A stretch of 10,551 nt of DNA from an uncultured Bacteroidales bacterium (GCA_937898885.1 CALDKD010000037.1:1-10551), one strand, 5' to 3'; shown: positions 1 through 7,335, counted from the first letter of the stretch. Made by a program: numbers and translations. The notes: a model not told the origin generated them from the sequence alone.

Positions 1-60
1 CAAACGAAGCTAACAGGGCAAGGCATTTCTATGGGCGACGTCCAAAATGACGCTCTTTAA
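1..60 (+). CDS. possible C-terminal tail of a truncated plus-strand gene
   Basis: Reading frame 1 is open from the window edge to a TAA at 58-60 and gives a plausible protein tail (reads ...LTGQGISMGDVQNDAL). A second frame is also open to a TGA at 48-50, so the frame is not certain. The fragment is too short to identify. Its support is mainly positional: it runs towards the bidirectional hairpin terminator at 131-156, which would serve a plus-strand gene ending here. Confidence 0.3.
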   Translation, partial: QTKLTGQGISMGDVQNDAL

Positions 61-130
61 ATAAGGACATAGGGATGGGGTATTTATTTTGGGAACTATA
101 TACCTGTTAACTACAAACAAGGTATAAGAA

Positions 131-156
131 AACCCGTAGGTGAAAATCTACGGGTT
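131..156. terminator. bidirectional intrinsic terminator hairpin
   Basis: A perfect 9-bp stem, AACCCGTAG (131-139) with CTACGGGTT (148-156), encloses an 8-nt loop. On the plus strand it is followed by AATTTTTGC and on the minus strand by TTCTTAT, so it can stop transcription both ways. It sits between the possible plus-strand gene end at 60 and the minus-strand operons. If the unit at 186-3561 is an insertion, this was originally the terminator of the lipoprotein operon now ending at 3589. Confidence 0.65.
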
Positions 157-179
157 AATTTTTGCGAATGCCTTTTGCT

Positions 180-185
180 TAATGT
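180..185. repeat. putative target-site duplication, left copy (TAATGT)
   Basis: TAATGT lies directly outside the left inverted repeat. The same hexamer lies directly outside the right inverted repeat at 3562-3567, as expected for a target duplication made on insertion of 186-3561. Confidence 0.6.
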
Positions 186-208
186 TTGTTGCAAAAGTTA
201 CCCGTTTC
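186..208 (+). repeat. left terminal inverted repeat (23 bp)
   Basis: It starts TTGTTGCAAAAGTT and ends CCCGTTTC. It matches the reverse complement of 3539-3561 at 22 of 23 positions, the mismatch being A against C at position 15 of the repeat. It begins directly after the TAATGT hexamer and ends 10 bp before the stop codon of the outer-membrane protein gene. Confidence 0.7.
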
Positions 209-218
209 TTCTAAACCA

Positions 219-728
219 TTAGAACACGAACCCGAAGCGATACTGTGCGTACGGAAGGATGGATTCGTAAGAGGCGGACAGCTTTGCACCGGCGGAGAAC
301 TCTCCGAACCAATGCTTGCCATAAGTACGGCGAATGCCATACATCGGGGTGATCAGCAAGTCCTCCTCAAGGAGATAATCCACCTTGATGGACACGAAGT
401 CGGCCGCATTCTTGTATGTCGACTTGCCCTTGTTGATTCTTCGTTTGACGTTTGTGTAGAAACGCGGTTCAAGTGTTACCGCCGGGGTGCAGGACGCCGA
501 AAAACTGAACTCTCCGGGATCGTTATATAGATAAAAGCCATTTGGCACCATACCAAGCCTTCCGATAAGGGAGAAACTGCCTCCCAATCTCTGTTCATAG
601 CTGTACTGAAGGCCTATGACCTGAGCAGAAAAAGAATGGTTCGATACTATCAATTTCTCTTTCTGCTGAGCAGACAGCATCATCGGCACAGCCAGCATGA
701 TGGAGATGACAAATACAATCTTTCTCAT
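219..728 (-). CDS. small outer-membrane beta-barrel protein
   Basis: The product is 169 aa with a cleavable signal peptide (MRKIVFVISIMLAVPMMLSAQ, cleavage near residue 20). The mature chain has alternating polar and aromatic stretches typical of amphipathic strands (for example GLQYSYEQRLGG, FYTNVKRR, KVDYLLEEDLLITPMYG). It ends in YRFGFVF; a terminal Phe is the usual recognition signal for barrel insertion. The size fits an 8-10 stranded barrel. It starts 18 bp after the stop of the lipocalin-like gene and is probably co-transcribed with it as the last gene of module 1. The stop is 10 bp from the left inverted repeat. No enzymatic motif is seen; porin, adhesion or structural roles are all open. 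Confidence 0.75.
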   Translation of the reverse strand: MRKIVFVISIMLAVPMMLSAQQKEKLIVSNHSFSAQVIGLQYSYEQRLGGSFSLIGRLGMVPNGFYLYNDPGEFSFSASCTPAVTLEPRFYTNVKRRINKGKSTYKNAADFVSIKVDYLLEEDLLITPMYGIRRTYGKHWFGEFSAGAKLSASYESILPYAQYRFGFVF

Positions 729-746
729 AACTACTGATAATTAACT

Positions 747-1214
747 TTACTCGATAATCCTCTGGAAATTCTGACTCTTCTTCCACCCTGTCTCATATTC
801 GGTGGTCATTGTCATATACTCTTCAGACTTGATTTCCAACTTCCCTTCATAATATGTCCAATTGCCATCATATTTGTATGACAGCACGCTTGACTCTTCA
901 TCGTAAGTATACAGACCGTCTGTGACACGGTTATTTTCCAGAACGTCTGTCTGTTCGAAAGTCCCGTCTTCGTTGAATTCCATAAACAGATAATATTTAC
1001 CGTATGCTTCAACCATAGAAGGGCTGAGTTCTGCCTGTACTGATACCTGCCCGTCAACATCCACTGTCTCTCCTGACAGCATTCCCCATTTGCCCACTAT
1101 GGAGAACACCTCAGGTTCATCCTCCACAGGCTCTTCTTTGGTCCCAGGAGTTTTCTCACAGGATGGAAGGACGCAAAGCATCAACAGAATAGCGATAAGG
1201 TGATAGTGTTTCAT
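747..1214 (-). CDS. lipocalin-like lipoprotein
   Basis: The product is 155 aa. I chose the ATG at 1214 over one 30 bp upstream because it puts a type II signal peptide at the N-terminus (MKHYHLIAILLMLCVLPSC, lipid-modified Cys at about residue 19). After an acidic linker the mature part has features of Bacteroidetes lipocalin-like domains: FSIVGKWG opening the barrel, LFMEFNEDGTFEQTD, a GLYTYDEESSVLSY strand pair, then YEGKLEIKSEEYMTMTTEY. Such domains form small surface or periplasmic barrels, usually of unknown ligand. It lies between the TPR-HTH gene (105-bp gap) and the OMP gene (18-bp gap). The acidic spacer after the Cys (EEPVEDEPE) is compatible with surface export signals but does not prove it. 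Confidence 0.75.
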   Translation of the reverse strand: MKHYHLIAILLMLCVLPSCEKTPGTKEEPVEDEPEVFSIVGKWGMLSGETVDVDGQVSVQAELSPSMVEAYGKYYLFMEFNEDGTFEQTDVLENNRVTDGLYTYDEESSVLSYKYDGNWTYYEGKLEIKSEEYMTMTTEYETGWKKSQNFQRIIE

Positions 1215-1319
1215 GTTGTAAATATATGATAATAATTGATACATTGGACAAAAGGAACGCAGCTATGGGTATGCATAAGCCTTTTGATCCACATTGGTTC
1301 CAATCTAACGAAAGGGCCA

Positions 1320-2948
1320 TTATGCCTGAGTATCATGGAATAGTTGTTTTAGCCATTTTGCAAGTGTTGAAGCATTAGGGTCTATCTGTAGTTTCGCCCT
1401 AATCTTACTACTGACATTATAGTATCCAGAATAGCAGATGAACTCTCCTGCCTCTTTTGTGCTGTACCCCATCAGAAACAAACAACAGTAGCCTACCTCT
1501 GACGGTCTCAGTCCTTTTGCAATCAAGGCTTCGGTAAACTTCGGAGCATAAATTGCATAGATCATTCCTATGCTTTCCAAAACAGCCGTCCTGTCTCCTA
1601 AAAGACGGTCAAGTTCTAGCGCAGCCTTTTCATCCTTCGCCAAAAATGATTTCAGCGTTCTCATTCTTCTTTCGAGAACTGGCAATGCCTTCATGTCAAT
1701 TTCGGAATCAGGAATAGAAAGCGAGTTCAATGCATCATACTCCTCTTGCAATTCCATTAACTTTAACTTTGTTTCAGATGTCTCCTTTTTATGCTTGAAT
1801 AACAAATATGAAAGCGCCGAGGATATGACGGCAAACAACAACACAAATAAAGCCATCCCCAGCAATCTGTTCTTCGCTTTGGATTGTGATAATTGGATCA
1901 AATACCTTTCCTCAATAAACTTTGTATCGTGACGAAAAACATCATATCCCCTATCCTCAATGATTTTAATATATCGAACTTCGTTCTTATAGGCATCCTC
2001 AAACTGACCTAGCCCAGCATTTGCCTCCGCTAGAAGCAATTGATAGGCGGCTGCTTCTTTGCCGGAATCCAGACCATATCTGACACCACGGTCCAGAGCA
2101 TCCTTCATTGAGTGAAGATCCCCCATTGACTTATATGCTGTGGCCAAAGTCATCCATTCCACTTTCTCTGGAGATGAAGACATGAAATCAAGATACTCGG
2201 CGATCATGAGTTCCATCTCATGAACGTCGTTCCTGCAGACAAGAGATGATATCCTCGTTGAATACCAATTATTCTTTCTTTGGTCGCTTATCTGTGGCCA
2301 CAAGGATTTGACTATGTTCAAACAGCTGTCCGCTTTGGCATAATCAGAGTGCTCGAGATCACCAGTGACACAGTAGAAACCAGCTTGGTCCAATACTGCA
2401 CGGGCATAATTGTTCATATGTCCGGCCGCCAACGAATATTTGGCGGAAGCCTTCGCTTCTTCCAACGCGGACGGTTTATCAAATGAATAGTTATATACCC
2501 TTCCTTTTCCGAAATGAAGTTTCGCTAGATACAAAGGGTCAACTAACGATTCAGGTATTGATTCCGCCTTGATATACGACTTCATTGCATCCTCATATCT
2601 TTTGGCGTTCTCGTATACACGCCCTTGATAATACCATGATAAAAAAGCGTTTCGGCTCAACTCCTTTCCGTAATGGTTCACCGCAACATTGATAAGAGAG
2701 TCTTCTGAGACATCAATATACTCTTTATCAAGAGCTATTGAATATAGCAAAGAAAAATGCGCTTTATCTTCATCAGAATGCAGCAATGATCGGTCGAATG
2801 ACCTGAGCAATAAATAAGCGCTATCGGGCTCATCCTGGACTAGAAGATCAAAATCCTCAAGCAATGATGGCGTTGAATCATTACACCCCCAAAATATAGT
2901 TAAACAGATAATAGAAGAATAGAATAAGCATCTAACTATACGGTTCAT
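1320..2948 (-). CDS. membrane-anchored TPR protein with C-terminal HTH (regulator 1)
   Basis: The product is 542 aa from the ATG at 2948. An ATG 33 bp upstream would add MLYLSLTNCDI before the signal sequence and overlap the promoter box, so I rejected it. Order of parts: hydrophobic signal with an atypical lipobox (Cys about 22), TPR-like helices from about 30 to 345 (EPDSAYLLLRSFD, WYYQGRVYENAKRYEDAMKSYIKA), one membrane helix at about 361-384, a short coiled coil, then a C-terminal HTH-like block at about 479-519 (LRPSEVGYCCLFLMGYSTKEAGEF) resembling LuxR-type HTHs. This predicts periplasmic TPRs and a cytoplasmic DNA-binding end. It is a clear paralogue of the gene at 5647-7335 (shared FSLLY.ALDK.YID). 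Control of the downstream lipocalin and OMP genes is inferred from position. Confidence 0.75.
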   Translation of the reverse strand: MNRIVRCLFYSSIICLTIFWGCNDSTPSLLEDFDLLVQDEPDSAYLLLRSFDRSLLHSDEDKAHFSLLYSIALDKEYIDVSEDSLINVAVNHYGKELSRNAFLSWYYQGRVYENAKRYEDAMKSYIKAESIPESLVDPLYLAKLHFGKGRVYNYSFDKPSALEEAKASAKYSLAAGHMNNYARAVLDQAGFYCVTGDLEHSDYAKADSCLNIVKSLWPQISDQRKNNWYSTRISSLVCRNDVHEMELMIAEYLDFMSSSPEKVEWMTLATAYKSMGDLHSMKDALDRGVRYGLDSGKEAAAYQLLLAEANAGLGQFEDAYKNEVRYIKIIEDRGYDVFRHDTKFIEERYLIQLSQSKAKNRLLGMALFVLLFAVISSALSYLLFKHKKETSETKLKLMELQEEYDALNSLSIPDSEIDMKALPVLERRMRTLKSFLAKDEKAALELDRLLGDRTAVLESIGMIYAIYAPKFTEALIAKGLRPSEVGYCCLFLMGYSTKEAGEFICYSGYYNVSSKIRAKLQIDPNASTLAKWLKQLFHDTQA

Positions 2949-2969
2949 AATATCGCAATTTGTTAAGGA

Positions 2970-2977
2970 CAAATATA
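2970..2977 (-). promoter_or_regulatory. putative Bacteroidales -7 box for regulator 1
   Basis: The minus strand reads TATATTTG, matching the Bacteroidetes TAnnTTTG element, 21 nt upstream of the chosen ATG at 2948. No -33 TTTG at the usual spacing is obvious, so the call rests on one box and its position. Confidence 0.45.
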
Positions 2978-3200
2978 ACATTTAACACACAAAACGCATA
3001 AAACACAATCTAAATATTTCATTTCTATCATACTGATTTTCAAATAATTAAGATTCTAGCATCTAATCCATATAACAATACGCTACTGATCCGGCAAGGA
3101 CAGCAGCAAAAGCGTATCATTGAAGAGCCGTTCTATTGGGGCCAGTACATTAACATACCTAGATACTACTAAAGAATGCCAATCAACAGAATGGTCGAAT
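2978..3200. other. AT-rich intergenic region upstream of regulator 1
   Basis: No gene is convincing here. An inverted repeat ATACGCT (3078-3084) with AGCGTAT (3111-3117) could be an operator or a remnant. It is too far from the TPR gene promoter (about 100 bp) to assign. The stretch 3081-3180 reads like decayed sequence with stops in all frames. Confidence 0.3.
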
Positions 3201-3252
3201 CGGCCCGAAGGCCGCATCAGCGGCCCGCCCGACGCCGGTCTGCAATGCAGAC
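3201..3252. repeat. GC-rich tandem palindromes (REP-like)
   Basis: Three small hairpins lie in 52 bp: CGGCC/GGCCG (3201-3214), overlapping GGCCGC-ATCA-GCGGCC (3210-3225), and GTCTGC-AAT-GCAGAC (3238-3252). The first two are mutually exclusive. The block is far richer in GC than its surroundings and directly abuts the repeat beginning at 3252. Confidence 0.55.
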
Positions 3253-3525
3253 ATTTATGTAATAAAATACATCACTATTCTCAATGTCAGCAGCCACCAA
3301 GCAATTTCAGGATACGCAATTCGGGAAATTATTTCATGATTATTCCCCCATTCTTTGTCTTAATCAGAATAATGTCTACATTGCCGCACATAGATGCGCA
3401 GCAGCTTTGATTTATGTATTAGCAAGCTCTGCAGGTCACTCTGACCGGGTATCTGACGCCCTTTTCCCGCTATTGTGCATCAACTACTGGTATTATTAGT
3501 TTAATCTGGAATTGACAATGGTCTT
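3252..3525 (+). repeat. solo copy of the transposase-linked repeat (copy A)
   Basis: The left part, 3252-3281, matches 7559-7588 at 28 of 30 bases, and 3281-3301 matches 7640-7660 at 19 of 21. The right part, 3323-3525 (203 bp), aligns with 8258-8461 (204 bp), with 93 identical bases at 3390-3482. It contains the hairpin GGTCA-CTC-TGACC (3434-3446) and a weaker GGGAA...TTCCC hairpin (3323-3347). Unlike the copy at 8258, no gene follows it. It sits just inside the right end of the transposon-like unit. Most likely a non-autonomous or internally deleted relative of the sequence ahead of the HUH transposase cassette. Confidence 0.75.
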
Positions 3526-3538
3526 TCCAAGTTATTTG

Positions 3539-3561
3539 GAAACGGGGAACTTTTGCAACAA
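3539..3561 (-). repeat. right terminal inverted repeat (23 bp)
   Basis: This is the inverted partner of 186-208 (22/23), reading GAAACGGGGAACTTTTGCAA then CAA on the plus strand. It is followed directly by TAATGT at 3562-3567, the right copy of the putative target duplication. Confidence 0.7.
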
Positions 3562-3567
3562 TAATGT
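3562..3567. repeat. putative target-site duplication, right copy (TAATGT)
   Basis: Identical to 180-185 and placed directly outside the right inverted repeat, 21 bp before the stop codon end of the FISUMP lipoprotein gene. Confidence 0.6.
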
Positions 3568-3588
3568 GATGAAACACATCATTATAGT

Positions 3589-4650
3589 CTAATCCACTAC
3601 CGGCCTGATGGAATTTCCATAACAACGCTGAGTAGTGTCGCTTTCTATTATTCCCCTGAACAGATTAGCCAAGAGTTGAACCGCTAATGTTGCGCCAAAG
3701 AAAGGATCAGCAGAAACAAGTGTTGAAGACCAGTAGAAACAACAGTCAAAATTATGAGGCATTAGCGCAAAAGTTCGGTTGTCAGCTGCCGGAAGAAACA
3801 AGTTTTCCCCGTTCCTCTTGCTGGTTAGGAGCAGTCCGAACACGCCGTTCAGGGTATAAGGCCTATAGTCGCAGTTGGCAAGCAACTCGTCTATCTCTTC
3901 CTCTGTGGGCATCCTCCAGCGCCCTCCAAGAATGACGTGCGCCGCATCGTTCTCAGGAAGGAGCACCCCGTTCGCATCAACGCATTCCAACTTGTGGGCG
4001 TTCCAGTACTCGGAATCATACGCGTTGGCACCTCCGTTGAATGGGGCGTTGGGCCACCAATATCCATCTTCCCTGCCGGGCTTCCATACAGTAGGGGATG
4101 AATATGCGTATCCGTCCTCATACCACGGTTCGGTCGCGCCCCAGGCATAGTAGTCACCGTAGCCTTCCGGCGTTGACGAGCCTAGATTACATGTCGCCCA
4201 ATGAACGCTCAGGCCGAGGTCAACCGCACCGGCAGGACATTTTCCGGGCTTGACGGTTGTGAAGGACTGCACATCACCAAACACCTCCTGCTTGTCCACT
4301 GTGACGGCAGCCACATAATAGTAGGTGGTTCCGAAGGAAAGGTCCTTCAGTTGTACGCTGAATTCACCTCCATCCTTGGAGAAGTCACCAGCGTACACCC
4401 TGGTTCCTGAAGACTTCAGGTTCTTGGCGCTGCCTTCCGTTTCGGAATAGTAGAAGCAGGCCTTGGCGCTTGTAGTGGCGTTCGTGATGTTGACGGCACC
4501 GTTCAATACGGCGGAGAACTTGTCCACATCCACAGCTTCTACAACGGAGAAATCTATCTTAACCGCGTTAGGGTCCTCACCCCCCTTTCCCGGTTTTCCA
4601 CAAGAGAGAAGGAGCGCAGAAGCGATCAATGCGAGAACTATCCTTTTCAT
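3589..4650 (-). CDS. FISUMP/DUF1566-like lipoprotein with Ig/FN3-like N-terminal domain
   Basis: The product is 353 aa with a type II signal peptide (MKRIVLALIASALLLSC, Cys17). Residues about 30-135 look like an Ig/FN3-type beta domain, with KFSAVLNGAV near its start and LSFGTTYYYVAAVTVDKQEV late in it. From about 140 comes the Fibrobacter-succinogenes-major-paralogous type domain common in Bacteroidetes: AVDLGLSVHWATCNLGSS, GYGDYYAWGATEPW, GGRWRMPTEEEIDELL, LFLPAADNR, YWSSTL and a C-terminal RCYGNSIRPVVD. All expected landmarks are present, so it is intact. A surface-exposed binding or scaffold role is likely; no catalytic residues are evident. It begins 15 bp after the upstream lipoprotein gene and is the last gene of module 2. 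Its natural terminator appears displaced by the insertion at 186-3561. Confidence 0.85.
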   Translation of the reverse strand: MKRIVLALIASALLLSCGKPGKGGEDPNAVKIDFSVVEAVDVDKFSAVLNGAVNITNATTSAKACFYYSETEGSAKNLKSSGTRVYAGDFSKDGGEFSVQLKDLSFGTTYYYVAAVTVDKQEVFGDVQSFTTVKPGKCPAGAVDLGLSVHWATCNLGSSTPEGYGDYYAWGATEPWYEDGYAYSSPTVWKPGREDGYWWPNAPFNGGANAYDSEYWNAHKLECVDANGVLLPENDAAHVILGGRWRMPTEEEIDELLANCDYRPYTLNGVFGLLLTSKRNGENLFLPAADNRTFALMPHNFDCCFYWSSTLVSADPFFGATLAVQLLANLFRGIIESDTTQRCYGNSIRPVVD

Positions 4651-4665
4651 CGATTTCCTATCGTT

Positions 4666-5430
4666 TTAGTTCAGGACAACTTTCACTGTTGCAGAGAATT
4701 GTCTGTCGTTGGCATCTGTGACGCACACCTTCAGGTGCTTGTCTTTGTGTGACGAGTCGCAGGGGACCAAAATTTTGCAAATATATTTGTCATGCCACAT
4801 CAGGTAGCAGTCGTCCGAAGTCAAGTCCTCAAGCATTGTGTCTATTGGATAGTAGCGGCTGTCATGATAGCGAAGGTCCTTCTCCTGCATCGCCATAAAG
4901 CGGTCAGACTGCTCATTCCCCCACCAGTCATATCTCTGGTAGCCCCCGCTGATATACGGCATTGCGGTAAACGCCGTGACGCACGCGATGTCGGCAAGGG
5001 ATGCCCCGGCGGGATGAGCGTCGTCCCAAGGTTCCTCGCAGGTCAGCGACACGCTGCCGAGCGGCTCGGCAGGGAAACTGCAATGGTCATCAAAACGGGA
5101 GCCAAACCATCCTACTGACAGTATCTTGCCAGAATACTTGTCGGAGTACGCGGTGTCGCCGTAACGTCTGCACAGATCGTCAAACCTCATCTTGTCCTTG
5201 TCAAAGATATATGCTACGCTTTCGCCTTCGCTGAGCACCGATATGCAGAAATTAAGTTCGCCGTCCAGATCGATTGTGGACTTTTGGGTGGAAATGCCGT
5301 CCATAGACCAGAACTGCGTTGCGAGCGAGGTCCTGACGGTCTCCTTCCCACCGGTGCAGGATATAAAACATATTACGGCAAAGAACAAAATGCCAAGCCA
5401 AGTATCCTTTTTTATTTCATAAATTTTCAT
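4666..5430 (-). CDS. lipoprotein of unknown function
   Basis: The product is 254 aa. I used the ATG at 5430; a TTG one codon upstream is less likely. The N-terminus MKIYEIKKDTWLGILFFAVI leads to FISC, a lipobox with Cys at residue 25. The rest is a soluble chain with mixed strand-forming segments (LNFCISVLSEGESVAYIFDK, ICKILVPCDSS, LKVCVTDANDRQFSATVKVVLN) and six or more cysteines. The C-terminal 50 residues look like an Ig-type strand pattern. I do not recognise a family. It is followed 15 bp later by the FISUMP lipoprotein gene, so the two are probably one operon encoding envelope proteins that work together. Confidence 0.7.
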   Translation of the reverse strand: MKIYEIKKDTWLGILFFAVICFISCTGGKETVRTSLATQFWSMDGISTQKSTIDLDGELNFCISVLSEGESVAYIFDKDKMRFDDLCRRYGDTAYSDKYSGKILSVGWFGSRFDDHCSFPAEPLGSVSLTCEEPWDDAHPAGASLADIACVTAFTAMPYISGGYQRYDWWGNEQSDRFMAMQEKDLRYHDSRYYPIDTMLEDLTSDDCYLMWHDKYICKILVPCDSSHKDKHLKVCVTDANDRQFSATVKVVLN

Positions 5431-5453
5431 CAAGTGGATATTTAGTGGTTGCC

Positions 5454-5461
5454 CAAAAATA
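5454..5461 (-). promoter_or_regulatory. putative -7 box for the two-lipoprotein operon
   Basis: The minus strand reads TATTTTTG, matching TAnnTTTG, 23 nt upstream of the ATG at 5430. It suggests the lipoprotein pair has its own promoter rather than only read-through from regulator 2. A -33 box is not evident. Confidence 0.4.
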
Positions 5462-5594
5462 GAATATATTATCCGTCCCTCTATTTATTCAGAAGTATCT
5501 GGCCGTTACACTATTTTGTATTTTCAAACAAGATAATTTGTTGATTATCAGGATATTTTAAGAGTTCTCCTAAGTACCACAGAAATCAACATAT

Positions 5595-5625
5595 GCGTAA
5601 ATCGCTGCAATACAGCAACTTACGC
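5595..5625. other. two-part hairpin between regulator 2 and its downstream operon
   Basis: An outer stem GCGTAA (5595-5600) with TTACGC (5620-5625) encloses an inner GCTG/CAGC stem. It lies 21 bp past the stop of regulator 2. Neither side has a T-run, so it is a weak terminator at best; an operator or mRNA processing site is also possible. Confidence 0.4.
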
Positions 5626-5646
5626 CCCCCTATGGCTGTAACGAAA

Positions 5647-7335
5647 TTATTCAAACCAAATCCGATATAGTCCGGCGTTTGGACCGGAATTGTTTAGGAG
5701 CCGGTGCCTGATACGGTAACGCTTTACACGGGCATTCTCACCTGTAATGTTCATCAGAACAGAGATTGTAGTCGCATCGAACCCAACCACAATGTAACAT
5801 ATGAAACGAATATCTGATTCGGTAAACTTCGGATAGTCGCTCCGAATCTTGGCGATAATATTATCCGCATCCTTGTTGATGCGTTCTTCAAACTTATGCT
5901 GATCATTTGAAAGAGTCGATATCTCGGCAAGGATACTGTTAATTTCGGAGGTTACATTCCTGACCATTTTTTGCGAAGCTCTTTCCGGATTTCCAAGATA
6001 AGACGCATCATAATATCTTCCGATAGCGGAGAACTGCTTCTGATAGAGAGATGCGTACATTTTCTGGAGTTCCAATACTTTTTCCCTATGGGACTCATGT
6101 TCTTCCTCTAGCAACTGCCGCGAATCATCGCTGATAATTTGAAGCATATTCTCTGATTCCTCTAAAGCTAAAAGCAATTTCTCTTTTTCATCTTGGAAAA
6201 TACGCTTTCTTCTCTTGTATATGAGTACAAAAGCGGATAGAGCCAGGACGAAAAGTGCCGAAACAAGCAAGAATCTCTGATGCAGGATGGTCTGCTTCTG
6301 CTTTGTGGAAAGCATCGCATAACGATAATATTCGGACTGCGATTTGAATACCGACTGGGTGAGTTTCTCTCGGACTTCCAGGTTCTGAAGTTCGATGCTC
6401 GCCTCAAGCAGTTCCTCAGCCTCCTTGTAGTTCCCTTTCTCCAACTCTATCTTATACCGCCACCATAGAGATGTGTAGGTGTCCGGATAAACTGCCAGAG
6501 AATGAAGAATGCTTTCAGCCTTATTGCATTCTCCCAATCTGGACAACACATATGCATATTCATAATATTCTTCCAACCTTAATCCGCGCCCATGTTCTAG
6601 AGCGGTTTCAATAAGAGATCTGACACATTCGTCATTGAAATCACCGGATTTCAGATAGTTGTCTGCAAGCGCGACCATAGAGGATAGAGCAACAGGTCGC
6701 AGGCTGTCGCCGGATGCACAAATCCCATGATAAAGGCTGTCTGCAGCGTGGAAATCGCGATTGTTGTGATATGCATTCGCTACGCCAAACGTGGCAAGGT
6801 CTATATAATGAGAATCTCCCAGCGCCTGGAATGCCTCTAAAGCTTTTTTGTGAAAAGTCAGTTCCTCCTTGAAACTGAAAGAGAAGAGGTAAGCATTTCC
6901 GATAGAGTAATATATCAGCCCCTGATACTTATAATCATCCGGAGCAACTTTTTCAAGTGCAGTATTATAATGGATGAGGGCATTGGAATAATCGCCGCCG
7001 TTTATATAGATGCGCCCGGCATAGTAGTTCGCCTCCATTGACCGCCGATCTTTTCTTGTAAAGTAAGACAATGCCGGCTGGATAATCTGAATATCGGTAG
7101 TGTCGATGTAATTCTTGTCCAACGCCATGGCATACAGCAGGGAAAACATGGCCTTCTGATTTGGGGTCACCAAGTCTGCCCTGTCCAATGACTCCAATAC
7201 CGTAAGGGCGCTGTCAGGATACTCTTGAATATATGAATCCACATCGGCGAGCTTTGCGCCAACCATATTTCTTGAACAACCTAACGCCAATGCGCATGGA
7301 AGCAAAAACAATATAGTGACTTTCGGGAATCTCAT
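5647..7335 (-). CDS. membrane-anchored TPR protein with C-terminal HTH (regulator 2)
   Basis: The product is 562 aa. Parts in order: signal sequence with lipobox-like LALGC (Cys20), TPR-like helical repeats at about 30-340 (YPDSALTVLESLD, NYYAGRIYINGGDYSNALIHYNTAL, GLIYYSIGNAYLF, WWRYKIELEKGNYKEAEELLEA), a membrane helix at 354-373 followed by KRRKR (positive-inside), a coiled coil at about 376-430, then an HTH-like block at about 503-547 (FTESDIRFICYIVVGFDATTISVLMN, ARVKRYRIRHRL). The architecture matches Bacteroidales TPR-HTH membrane regulators: periplasmic sensing, cytoplasmic DNA binding. It is paralogous to regulator 1 over the N-terminal TPRs and has a longer cytoplasmic linker. The lipoprotein operon 217 bp downstream on the same strand is the obvious candidate target, by position only. 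Confidence 0.78.
   Translation of the reverse strand: MRFPKVTILFLLPCALALGCSRNMVGAKLADVDSYIQEYPDSALTVLESLDRADLVTPNQKAMFSLLYAMALDKNYIDTTDIQIIQPALSYFTRKDRRSMEANYYAGRIYINGGDYSNALIHYNTALEKVAPDDYKYQGLIYYSIGNAYLFSFSFKEELTFHKKALEAFQALGDSHYIDLATFGVANAYHNNRDFHAADSLYHGICASGDSLRPVALSSMVALADNYLKSGDFNDECVRSLIETALEHGRGLRLEEYYEYAYVLSRLGECNKAESILHSLAVYPDTYTSLWWRYKIELEKGNYKEAEELLEASIELQNLEVREKLTQSVFKSQSEYYRYAMLSTKQKQTILHQRFLLVSALFVLALSAFVLIYKRRKRIFQDEKEKLLLALEESENMLQIISDDSRQLLEEEHESHREKVLELQKMYASLYQKQFSAIGRYYDASYLGNPERASQKMVRNVTSEINSILAEISTLSNDQHKFEERINKDADNIIAKIRSDYPKFTESDIRFICYIVVGFDATTISVLMNITGENARVKRYRIRHRLLNNSGPNAGLYRIWFE

Larger units (their letters stand above)
186..3561. mobile_element. transposon-like unit with TIRs and TSD, carrying module 1
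   Basis: The unit is 3,376 bp, bounded by 23-bp inverted repeats (22/23 identical) and flanked by direct TAATGT hexamers. Inside are three minus-strand genes (TPR-HTH regulator, lipocalin-like lipoprotein, small OMP) and a non-coding right end that contains a copy of the repeat linked to the transposase cassette at 8250-10313. No transposase or recombinase is encoded, so it is non-autonomous, decayed, or moved in trans. Excision would rejoin the operon ending at 3589 to the hairpin at 131-156 with about 50 nt between. I saw the boundary signals directly; transposition itself is inferred. I cannot assign an IS family. Confidence 0.62.

Noticed and set aside
186..530. Plus-strand open frame starting in the left inverted repeat
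   Set aside because: It is antisense to the OMP gene, whose signal peptide and terminal Phe make the minus-strand reading clearly correct.
1290..1310. ATTGG-TT-CCAAT inverted repeat upstream of the lipocalin gene
   Set aside because: The 5-bp arms are too short to call an operator without other copies.
3201..3252. CRISPR-like array from adjacent palindromes
   Set aside because: The palindromes differ from each other and are not regularly spaced; there are no repeated units with spacers.
3284..3499. 71-aa plus-strand frame inside copy A
   Set aside because: The frame is not maintained from a shared start in copy B, and the sequence behaves as a non-coding repeat with hairpins; both copies diverge in ways that do not favour codons.
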